Shown: one piece after another, positions 10,006-20,032 of the stretch
Numbering within the stretch: position 1 is the stretch's first letter
Layout: each line of letters begins with the position of its first letter
NCBI GenBank assembly: GCA_013423385.1
Contig: BLZA01000057.1
Span: forward strand, 249,533-313,532
Direction: 5' to 3'
Origin: Naganishia liquefaciens
Taxonomy: Eukaryota > Basidiomycota > Tremellomycetes > Filobasidiales > Filobasidiaceae
DNA length: 64,000 nucleotides
Notes under the pieces: model-generated
The model's database searches: none
The model's input: the letters and a program-made list of their open reading frames with translations, nothing else
What the model was told of the DNA's origin: nothing
Translations under genes and position numbers: made by a program

Positions 10006-11564
10006 ATGCCGCACAACAAGATGGACCCAAAGAACCCCAACGTGCCCGAAGAGCACCATGTGCACCGGTACGCATTCATCGGATGGCGCTGCCAATGGGA
10101 ATACTTACAGTGATCCGTTGCATTCAGCATCGGACATTGGCTCTCGCAAGATAGGCGACATCATCATGCCTTTGCGAACCAGACGATCAAGCATGTTGAT
10201 GACCATCCTAAGGAGCTACTGCCGGTGATGAAGGAGTTCAAGGAGACGGTTGAAAAGGACAGCCGGCTGTACATGCTCTTCAACGCCATGTTCGACCAGG
10301 TAGGTCTCGTGCCCATTTTGCTACGTCTCTGACTCATCTGTGCGTCTAGGTTCCAAAAGGCAAAAGATATCTCACCGATCCCACTGGGGAATACGAAAAG
10401 ATTCGAGACTTCGACCACATGCTCGCCGTCCTCAATTACATCATCGAGACTGCGCCCGCATGGACAGACGCGGGACACTCGGTGGGTCTCGTAGGAGTAC
10501 CTATTAATGCTATCCTTGACTGGGGAATGGGCACCGCCGCGGGATTCGCCGTCTACCAAGACCCGCAAGTGAACCAGATGTTAAAACGCGTGCTAGATGT
10601 CTGGGCCGGATACCTGACGAGTCCAGAAAGCGCCGAGGTTTTGGGCAGCGATAAGACGGGATGGTTCTCTGAGCACGGTATCAAGTCTATCGAGGAGGTG
10701 GCGAATATCGGGGAAACCAGCTACAAGTTTCACGAGTTGTTCGAGTGTGATCCCAAGGCGAAGCATATGGGTTACAAATCGTGGGATGACTATGTGAGTG
10801 GAACGAGGCTGAAGTAGAATTCCTGTTGACAAGTGCGCAGTTCACCCGAGTTTTCCGCTTCGACGAAGGCATTCGACCCATTGCCGAGCCTGAAAACGAC
10901 AATGTTGTGGTCAACAGCTGTGAAAGCATGGTCTACAAGGTCGCCCGCGATATTCATCGACGTGACAAGTTTTGGATCAAGGGCCAGCCGTATAGCACGA
11001 TCGACATGTTTGCACAGGATGAGTTTGCGGAACAGTTTGTGGGCGGAACGATCTACCAGGCTTTCCTGAGCGCACTGTCTTACCACCGATGGCATGCGCC
11101 TGTATCTGGCAAGATCGTCAAGGCCTACGTCGTTCCGGGAACATACTACAGCGAGCCCCTCTACGAAGACTTTGAGGCGAATGGTGGGCCATCCTCCGAA
11201 GGCGAGAACAATAGCCAGGAGTACCTATCCGTCGTCGCCACTCGAGCCATCATCTTTATTGAGGCGGACAACCCAAAGATCGGATTGATGGCCTTTATGG
11301 GTATCGGGATGACGGAAGTGTCCACGTGCGAGATCACAGTCAAGGTCGGGGATCACGTCAAGAAAGGATCTCAGTTGGGATTGTTCCACTTTGGAGATAA
11401 GTCTCGCGCGTTCATTTGGCCGTTCAGGGGCTAATCGCTCTTCCGCTTTACGCAGCACCCATGTCAACTGTTTCCGAAAGGGCGTCAAGCTGCAAGGTTT
11501 CCCGGATCCGAGCCGAAAGCACAATGTTCCTGTCAGGAGCAAGCTGTGTGAGGTGGTGGATTGA
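10006..11564 (+). CDS. PsiD-like pyruvoyl-dependent amino acid decarboxylase (PSD superfamily)
   Basis: Member of the phosphatidylserine decarboxylase superfamily with the fungal N-terminal extension seen in the L-tryptophan decarboxylase PsiD. Exons 10006-10067, 10128-10299, 10350-10793, 10841-11396 and 11452-11564 give 448 residues, close to PsiD. Residues about 20-200 form the family N-terminal region (IGHWLSQDRRHHHAF, GVPINAILDWGMGT); the PSD core has YHRWHAPVSGKIVKAYVVPG with the conserved His and GIGMTEVSTCEITV. The pyruvoyl-forming motif FHFGGSTHVNCF (Ser about 413) exists only if intron 11397-11451 is removed with ATAAGT and TTTAC ends, that is AT-AC borders. Conventional GT-AG choices there lose the serine or the frame. 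Unlike mitochondrial PSDs, no presequence or membrane anchor is visible, so a soluble enzyme on a free amino acid is likely. Substrate unknown. Confidence 0.87.
11397..11451 (+). other. Probable AT-AC intron in the decarboxylase gene
   Basis: A 55-base segment begins ATAAGT and ends TTTAC, with a CTAAT branch-like site at 11431. Removing it joins GGA-G to GC-AGC-ACC and creates the GGST self-cleavage motif. The donor is a G-to-A variant of the major-class GTAAGT, not the U12 ATATCCTT, so a U2-type AT-AC intron is favoured. Confidence 0.75.
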
Positions 11565-12025
11565 TTGTTGTATGAAGCAAAGATTCCGAGTTGTTCGCCA
11601 TAAAAGACGAAAACGTTGTAAGAGCATCATCACTATACATGCATGTGACGGCACGGGCGACACAGACGTCTGGATCCATCGTCAAGGTCTTTCCCGTCCA
11701 TCAGCTTGATATCCAGCATGTTCCGGACGCAGCCTCCTGTCCTCGTTCGTCGCATCTTTGCGAAGACATGGAAATCGACAATGCCACCCGGCGAGCATCG
11801 CCGTTACTGACTGCAACGGAAATAGCGCTGTCATGTAAACCATCAGTGCTCAGTTGACTCAATTGACCCATGCTCTGCACGCCGCGCATTGCGATCATCG
11901 TCGAGCGAGCCGATTCAGCGGACCATCGATGGTAGGGTGGCTTGAGAGGAAATCTCGATGGCTTCCAATAAGACATGTACGGCTCGTAATGGGATTCCGC
12001 GTCACATTCGGCAGCTCTCGCCTCG
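11565..12025. other. Convergent intergenic, decarboxylase and MOD5 3' ends
   Basis: About 460 bases separate the stop codons of the two convergent genes. Short frames occur on both strands but none is supported. Confidence 0.5.
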
Positions 12026-14352
12026 TCACAGCCCAACATCTTCCATATGCTCCTCTGACCTCGCTCGGGCAGCAGCTGCTTCCTCTTCTTTGGCCGCCTT
12101 TCGCCGCGCGGCTTCCTCCCTCACAGCTGTGTAGTCTGGGCCCTTTCCCATTTCGCGATCGCGTTGCGCTTTTGACCTGCAGCAGATTTAGCAATCTCAT
12201 ATGGCAAAGAGGAGTCGACTGACCGTCGATGAGACTTGGATTTTAGGTGGGCAATCCATTCGGATTTGATAATTGTTACTGGTTGACTTGGTGTTGAACA
12301 AACTTCGCACTCTAGGCGTGCATTGAGAAGCTGGCGTCTGAACGATTGTGGTCAGCGCCCATAGCAAGTCCGACATCATAGCTCACTGTTGAATATCAGG
12401 CACTGTAGTGCCGGCCGCTCCCTCATTCTCAGTGCCATCCTCGGCTGTAGCCAAAAGTTTGAGGAGCTCTTCGGCCCTGGGATGTCCAATTGTCCGGTAA
12501 TCTGGCATAGGCTCGTCCCGCATAAAGCCTGTGAGACGAGCATCAGTGACGTTGCATTGCCCAGAAAAAGTCAAAACCTGACGTTGCAAGATCTCTTCAC
12601 CAAGGGCAACATCCGCATCCCCCCCGCGAACCACATACACCCAGACTGATTGCTCTTCCTGCCCGCCAGTGCGTTCTTGGTTGAGCGCCTGCCTGATGAC
12701 CGGAAGAAGCTGTTTTTGAATCCACTTGAGCTGTCGTTTCGCGTATTGTCGAGTACTGATCTTCATACGCTCGAGGGCGGGCGCGAATAGCGGATCTGAA
12801 GGCGTGAGACGAGAGGTCGGGATATGCGAGAATTCCTTGTATCCTGGATTCGAATCAGTGTGCGCTGTCAAACCAACTCTTGAAGCGGCATACCAATGCT
12901 CTGGAAAATGCCTTCTTGATGGTCGATGGCCTCTTCGGTGCCGTATATGTGCACAGCAATCTCGCGCAATTGTTTAATTTCGTCAATGAGGCCGAGCTGT
13001 ACACAAATGCGATAAGCCAATGGAGTGTATACTATGCGCAGACACCTACTTCAACCATCTTGTCCACTCTGCGATCGAGCCGCGGTGCAAGTTTTTCTAG
13101 GTCATCATACACCCAGAACATAAGTGTGCGTAGTCTAGGCAGTGGTTCAGCTGAAGTCATGACCTGAAACCCTTGGTGATGCTCACCTCGGTCGCGCGAC
13201 GCTCTGTTCCTGGCTCTCCTCTTCAGTCTCGCCATCTTTCTTCGCGGGACCGCGCCGGACCGCTTCAACACTCTCCCACCATCGCTCCAACGCACGTTTT
13301 ACCTTCCGCCCATCCCTCCAGTGCCATCGTCCGGCTTCACGCTCGTCCAACAGTGCGAGGAGTCTATGTTGTGCAAGCAATTGCCGATCCGATAGAGTTG
13401 TTTCGGAGCTGCATGACGTTCCGTTGGATTCGATCCAGCTAGGCGGGAAGACGGGTTCTGGAAGATAGAAAGTATCGAGATAGTGACGAATATCTGGTTC
13501 GGATCCTATCTTGTCAGCTATTCCATGAGAGCGCGCATCGATCCGGCCAAGGGTATCCAAGACCTCGTCTATGCTGTACTGGGGCCGCCATTTGGTGTTC
13601 TTGCTTTTGCTGACTATTCCATTCGTGGTGTTCCGGTCAAAGGAAAGTTGGGATGGCGGGAAGAGAAAGTGTTGCGTGTAATAGTGCGTGCCGCCGCAAA
13701 TGATGGGTAGCTCCGTCATTGGATTCATACATTCGATCTATCCGTGATGGCATCAGCACAGGTGACGACTTTTGGTGCACAAGCAAATCGCAAGTCTGTG
13801 CATTCTGGCAGCACCAGTTGAGGTACGACATTTGCCATTCTCGGACGTGGTGAATCTGCTACAAAGGTTTCGATGACACATGGTCGAGACGCGATGACAT
13901 TGTCACTTCGTACAACTGAGATATGTCGTCTTTCCATCCGCCAGTATTGTTCAGATCATCACTCATGTCCGCTTTGCAGCTCTGCATATTTCCTGCCCGC
14001 CCGCTTCCAAATGGACACGACGTGCGCATGGATCGGGCCGAACACTGGATTCCCGCATGTAACTCACCTTTTCCCAAGCCTCCAGACACCACTTGCCCAC
14101 CTCCCAACTGCCACCTTCTCCTGGCTTGACGCATCCGATCCCCCAATGTTCCACGCCTGCCATCTCCTGTTCGGTCGCCTTATTTGTGATGACCGGCAAT
14201 CCTTCGTAGAGTTGCATGGAATCTGATGAGAGGACGGTTGGGCGAATGCTTGCGTGTTGCAAGGCTTGCGACCGGGCCAAGGAAATAGCATATTGGGATT
14301 TTCCAACACCGGTGGTACCGATTACGGCGAGGACATTACGCGGAGATGCCAT
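12026..14352 (-). CDS. MOD5: tRNA dimethylallyl(isopentenyl)transferase
   Basis: Adds an isopentenyl group to A37 of tRNAs that read UNN codons. Exons 14352-14068, 13737-13187, 13134-13050, 12996-12894, 12843-12387, 12337-12224 and 12176-12026 give 581 residues. Motifs in order: P-loop GTTGVGKS, LSSDSMQLYEGLPVITNKAT, the substrate-site ICGGTHYYTQHFLFPP, ARWHWRD-like RWHWRDGRKVKRAL, LRTLMFWVYDDLEKLAPR, QSIGYKEF, and a C-terminal matrin-type C2H2 zinc finger LECEVC...EWIAHLKSKSHRR as in yeast Mod5. The first intron is about 330 bases, far longer than its neighbours; it joins WCLEAWEK to IECMNPMTELP cleanly. The second junction uses a 52-base intron ending GCCTAG. Confidence 0.9.
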
Positions 14353-14611
14353 GTTGCGGCGCAGGGTCAGATAAACAACTGGAGGCAGAGTGAATCAGGG
14401 AATGAGGAAATGCATGTTGAATGGATGAAAGCAGCGAGATGCAGGCACGGACGGATGCAAATAACCGCGGCGCCCGAAACGTCATCCCGTCGATCGCATA
14501 CGCGTGAGTCGTCACGCCCGTGTACATGATCCGCTCGCTTCTCTTCATATCCCTACACTTGATGACTTTGCCCTTCTCCTCCTCGGTGCGATAACCTGAT
14601 ACCTAGAACGC

Positions 14612-17600
14612 ATGGCTTCCACTCAAGCTTGGACCGATCCCCGAACGCTCGCCAATATCCGGCAAGCTCGAGAACAGCTTCAGCTCGACCAGTCGAAGCA
14701 AACGGTACGTCCTCTTGATCTCCGTGCATTGTGCTTACTATCGATCCCCGGTCCAGGAAACCACTCATCGAACGGTGAAAGATGAGCTGCCGATAATTGT
14801 CGAGCAGTATCGTACCTCGGTGGACGTTCAGACGCGCCTGTCAGAGACGACACAATCGATCGCACAGTTACAACGCGATTTGCAGGACGTCGTTAGTGTC
14901 TCTTCTGAATTGCGCTTCGTTCTATTTACCTTTCATCCCAGGAAACGCTCGCGACGCCGCTTCTTGACCTTCTTCGCGCTCGATCAAAGCACACAGCAGC
15001 TAAAAGAACCGCCTCTGTCCGACTTGATATTCTCCAACGACTCCATTCCCGCGTCGCAGTTCTGCAGCGTGCAGAAGAGCAGATATCGAGCGGGACTGGC
15101 CGGGTGGATGCTGTGCTCGAGCTACGCGCTGGGAAACGAGAATCGGCATATAAAATCGATGGGGAGGTGCAGGCGAGGGAGAACAAGGTGATCGGTGCTT
15201 CAGAGGCGCAGTTACGAGATGGCTTTGAAAGGGCCGTCAGGGCCTTCGTTGGAAAGGAAACGAATCTCGGAGAGTTAGGCCTGCAGAAGGAAGTCAAACT
15301 GAGGGTTATTTCGCGTGCGTGCAAAGCAATTGCTCTGGAACGCTTTGCTAATATCCCTCAGTCGCCGAAAAATCGACAACCAAGCTCAAGTATCATACAA
15401 CATCGGTTTCTCTGCGAGACCTCACAACATCTCTTGACGCGTTCGGTATTCTTGATCCATTACTTAACGCGCTTCAGACGCAGATTTTGAAACATCTTGT
15501 CAAACCGCTCATCCAGTCTCACGCGGATGGACAACCGCTAGCCGTACAGAAACATGAGGATACAGCTGAGACTCGACTCGTCTTGGTGCAATCGACGGAC
15601 AAAGACCTCTGGCAGAGTCTTGCGATCGTCACAGAGACTCTACATACGTTCCTCTCTTCACCGCCATCGGGATCCCCTGAAACTGCCATCGCGTCATTTC
15701 ACCGCCACGTCGCATCCGACACACTGCTTACGATCCGCGATGGCCTCCTTTTACCTCTCCTCTCCCAGATACGAGACGCAACCGAACCAACGTCCGCCGT
15801 CGATGCCATTGTCGAGAATGTCAAAATCGTAGAGAAAGCGACAGCATTCGAAGAATCTATTTCGAAGGACTCGGCACACAGTCTTCGTCTGCTCCGAGAC
15901 TTCGCAGACAGTCGAGCCGGCAATGTCTACGTCGGTGCGAGGAAGAGCTGGGTACTCGAACGCGTCAGGGAAATCGTAGGTGGGAAATGGGGCCGTTGGG
16001 AAGGCGTGGTTGTGCAGACTGAGCGGAAATTGAGCGGAGAAGATGCGAAGCCCGAAACTAGTGGTGCGGTGGAGAAGAGTGCATTGCCGACATCTCAACT
16101 AGCTGCCTCGGAAACAGAAAGGGCGGACGACAACAAAGTTGGAAACATCGTGGACCAGGAGGAAGACGGCTGGGACCTGGACACTCCGAGTATACCGCCT
16201 CCAGCAGAGCAACCCGCTCCAAATGAGATTATGAACACAGAAACAGCAGAAGAGGATGGATGGGGCTTCGACGACGACGATTTGACCAGCACAAAAGCCG
16301 CAGAAACGCCAGAGGAGCCTGCCCCTGCTCCGATCGTTGCACCCAAACCAATTCGCCAAGCTCGGAAAATCGGGAAAAAGGCAAAGCTCGCTGTTGAGGA
16401 TGACGATGTATCGAACACTCAAGTCCCGGAAACGATTCTCTTAGACCCGCCGAAAGCATCGCCTCCTCCAATAGTCGTCCCGAAACCGATCCGTCAAGCA
16501 CGCAAGGTTGGGAAAAAAGCCAAGTCTGTCGCCAACGGGACAAGCGAAGGGTCTGGAACGGCTTCTCCTGCGCTTGGTAGCAGTATAGAACGCTTCACGT
16601 CTCCGCCTGTGAATCCTCAAGAAAAACCGGTGCAGGCCGAGGAGCAGCCGTCCGGATGGGAAATGGAGTGGGAGGAACCCGTCGTCGAGGCTCCTCCACT
16701 CGTAGACATGTCCGAGCACGAGATCGTGCGGGAACGCATGAAGGTGTCGGTCGCTTTAGACGATGTGATTTCCATCGTCATAGATGAGCTGCAATTTGTC
16801 AGCGCATTCCAGCAAGCCGAGTAAGTCGATGCCATCCTTCATTCTTCAGCTTCTAATCCACCTTCAGTATCACACTCAAAGACTTTGCCGCCACAGCCGA
16901 TCGGCTAGCGACGGTCCCCTCGGAAACGCTTGAGCTCGTTCGGGCACTCGTGCCGGTCCGCTACGATGGTCAGATCAGGGATACGCCAGCACTCGCTATG
17001 CAGTTCAGCAATGACTGTGCCTGGCTTGCAGAGCGCGTGCGTTTCGTGATGGATCGTGCTAAGGGACAGGGCGTAGCGGTGGAGGGTCTGGCAAAACAGG
17101 TGGAAAAGCTAATGTCCCTTTCAACAATTGTCCTGGACAAGCAAGTTGTGAGTACCCCAAATTTCGGAAATACTTGGTGGCTGAAAAGCTTAGGAAATGC
17201 AAATCAACACAATCCTCGATATTCTCGCGGATCTCGAGGGTCTCGAGACAACGTCTGACGACTCGAAATATCAGAAATGCACCCGAGCTTTCGAGCAAGT
17301 GCATCATAAGCTCGAAACACTGTTCCAGATTTGCAAAGTAAGTTCATGGATCATGCTTGAACTTTCACTGATCATATTGCAGGATGTCATGAAAGAATCG
17401 CTATGCCTAACATCGATGGGGCAGCTTGTTGACACTGCCATCAGCCATATCTGCACGGACATACTCGCGTTGGTAGATATTACGGCTGAAGAATCGGAAC
17501 GCCTCAAGCAATTGTGTACCATTCTAAGGCCGATTGAAGCGCGATTTAATGAGATGAACGTGAGTCCGTCCACCTCCTCGTGAGTGCAACTGACATTTGG

Positions 17601-17858
17601 GGCAGGTCAACGTCGTGGCCTTTGTGCCACACTGGCTACGCTTCTGTTATCTATCCGAGATCATGGTGAGTACCCTCTCGCTTATGCGCATCGCTTCTAA
17701 CTCGATATTAGGAAGCATCTCTGGTCGACATCACGTATCTCTTCGATTCGGGTGCTCTGGTCGACTTTACTTCTGACGAACTCGTTCACCTGCTACTCGC
17801 CCTGTTTACGGACACGCCAAATAGAGCGGAGCTGATCGGCAAAATCATGTCGCGTTGA
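14612..17858 (+). CDS. ZW10/Dsl1-type tether subunit
   Basis: Homologue of ZW10/Dsl1, a subunit of the ER tether for COPI vesicles (in animals also a kinetochore protein). Nine exons (14612-14704, 14757-14891, 14942-15314, 15362-16820, 16868-17147, 17194-17337, 17383-17559, 17606-17665, 17712-17858) give 955 residues. The N-terminal third is helical (LSETTQSIAQLQRDLQDV, RLDILQRLHSRVAVLQRAEEQ). Around residues 390-600 is an acidic disordered stretch with aromatic clusters EEDGWDLD, EEDGWGFDDDDL and SGWEMEWEEP, resembling the acidic Trp motifs by which Dsl1 binds coatomer, plus a duplicated PKPIRQARKxGKKAK block. The C-terminal ZW10 domain has VPVRYDGQIRDTPALAMQF, CAWLAERVRF and the terminal HWLRFCYLSEIMEASLVDIT. 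Coatomer binding is inference. Confidence 0.85.
16336..16540 (+). repeat. Internal coding duplication in the ZW10/Dsl1 gene
   Basis: Two copies of a block encoding PIVxPKPIRQARKxGKKAK occur about 50 codons apart (near 16336-16386 and 16471-16524). Both lie in the acidic disordered segment and add a basic patch after an acidic Trp cluster. Confidence 0.8.
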
Positions 17859-20032
17859 CATTTAGGATCCAAGGGGGTCACACCTTCTGGAGTGCGTCCT
17901 GAGGCACATGCTATACCTTGAATTTACAAAGTGCAGCTTGGAGGAAGAGCTATTCTGGTTCACAGCAGAACCTGGTGATTGGCGGGAAGGTAATCCGGAC
18001 AGCTGTCCGGACCGAGTCGGACCGAGTCTCGGATGGTCGGCTCGATGTTATCGGCTCTCACTCACACATTCATATATTCTGCTGCGCGGTCGGCTTTTCG
18101 CATTGTTCAGCGATCATGGAATTAGAAGCAATTACAAATCCACTGTCTCATGCTTTACCATGTTCCGGTACCAGCGTACGACGTATATGGATCCTTGTGA
18201 ACCCTGTATGGATTACCGCCTGATATTTTAGCTTCAAAACAGAACAATAGAATATTGAACGCGATGATGCTCGGCGTCGGTCGCTAAGGATGATTTGACC
18301 ATTGTTCTCCCATTCTCGTTTACGACAGCGAAGCACATTATGCTGAGGCAACCCATCGGGAGAGCAATAAGCAGAGGACTGCAGATTTTCATGGTATTAA
18401 GGCATCTCTCTTCGACGTCAGCAACCTCCCAAATTACGCGTCCCGTCCGACTCCGACTGTTCTTGCTCTCTATTCTCATCGGCGAAGGAGGAGCCATACA
18501 CTGGCGTTCCTTGACCGACCCTGATACCGCAGGGGTGCGAAAGACCGTACATCAAGTCCCATACCTGCTGAGAACGTGTGAGTGTCAGCTACTGCTTGCA
18601 CGCGATTCTGCCTCAAGAACATAGTCAGAGTCGACTTCCTCCCGCATCGCAGTCTTCATTCCGGCAAGCGTTCAGTCATTGATTTGAGCCCCGCTGACTT
18701 CCTTCTGACTTCGTGCCTCAGACCCTGTTCAATACCTCAAGCATTCTCGATAAGCGGTGGTCAACTGAAACGCTTTCTGAGGTGAATCTGGCTGGCTGGC
18801 TGACAGAAGCTTTCGTGTCTGGTGCGCCTCCCCGACAGGTCTCAAGCATCGATCAGACTCCGAGCAGACTCAAGGAATTCAAGGAGAACTTTCCGAACGC
18901 CTTCGGCAAAAAGCAACAATCCGCTTCCGAACGAGTTCCATCTTCTTTCTAGCTCGGATTTGACCGCCAAGGTGTGCCAAGGTGAACAGAAGTTCGGTGC
19001 GGTTGTCGGTAGCTTTGTCGGTACACACCTAACAGCCAACTCGAAATCACCTTTCGCCCCGCATTACCATAGCTATTACCATCCGCGCCGAGAGCGAAAG
19101 TGATTGGCAAAGGTACCTCTGGTTTCTCGCTGGATTCAAAATCAATTTCGTGAGTGATGTTCCACGTTGTGTCCTCGGTGCCTGCCCACAGTGCACTGGG
19201 ATTTCGTGTCTGACGTATCGAAGGTTGGATCCAGAGATGAAGGGAGAGATGGGTTCGGCGAAGAAGGACGTAGGGCATGAAGGTGGTCCCATGTTTCCTG
19301 TTGACAGTCCACATGAGCTCGCACATGCATTCTGCTAAAGGAATCAGGATGCGGTAGGGCTCGCGGACTCTCTGGCATGCTAGCTCTCATACGCTCCAGT
19401 GCTTTCCGAGGCTGGTGTACGTACTGTCATTCGTGAAGCTAGGCGTCTCGCTTTGGCTTGAGCATGGCTATGATTGTGGAAGGGGATACTTTTGGCTGCT
19501 CTGGCCGAGACTCGAGTTACCCCCTGGGGCCCGTTTTCCCGGAGATTTCCCCAGGATGGATTACATATTGGGATTCTTCGAAAGGAAGTGGAGGAGCGCA
19601 GAGGGTCCCCGTTACATCTCATTCGGCTGTTTCCTGTTAGAAGGTATATTTTTCTCCTGCTGATCCCTGCTTCTTCCTTATACCAGAGGCGCTTGACGAC
19701 GGACACCTTCAGTACCACATGCTTAGAACGCTTCTGCAGGACTTCAATTTTAAATTTGGTCTACAGTGCAGCTCACCACATTCGTTTCCGCGTCACATTC
19801 CTTTTGCCTTCTCCCATTAATACATTAGGAATCCCATTTGTACATCCTCGGAATATAAGCACAGCTGGCGACATCTACGATAACAAGACTCGCTAGCCGT
19901 TCCATCGAAAAGGTAACGGTTGCTGTCGCCTCGTCAGCCGCTATTTCCGTTAAACTTACCGTTCACCACCAGGTCTATCCTTGCTCTCTTGAACTCGCAC
20001 GATCCCGGCAATCATCAAGGACTCCCACTTTT
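17859..20032. other. 2.2 kb without a recognised gene
   Basis: The region follows the ZW10/Dsl1 stop and precedes the glutaredoxin-like gene, both on the plus strand. It contains a perfect 18-base palindrome at 17994-18011. Short frames on both strands (for example 18713-18952 plus and 19326-18949 minus) show no domain I recognise. It may hold a long promoter, a non-coding RNA or an unrecognised small gene. Confidence 0.4.
17994..18011. promoter_or_regulatory. Perfect palindrome with CGG-N8-CCG layout
   Basis: TCCGGACAGCTGTCCGGA equals its own reverse complement. The inverted CGG/CCG triplets eight bases apart resemble sites bound by Zn2Cys6 dimers, and an E-box-like CAGCTG forms the centre. 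It is followed by a direct repeat of GGACCGAGTC. Binding is inference. Confidence 0.4.

Noticed and set aside
11401-11455. Conventional GT-AG intron (GTCTCG...GCAG) as an alternative in the decarboxylase gene
   Set aside because: It closes the frame but gives FGDNTH instead of FGGSTH, losing the serine that the family needs, and GTCTCG is a poor donor.
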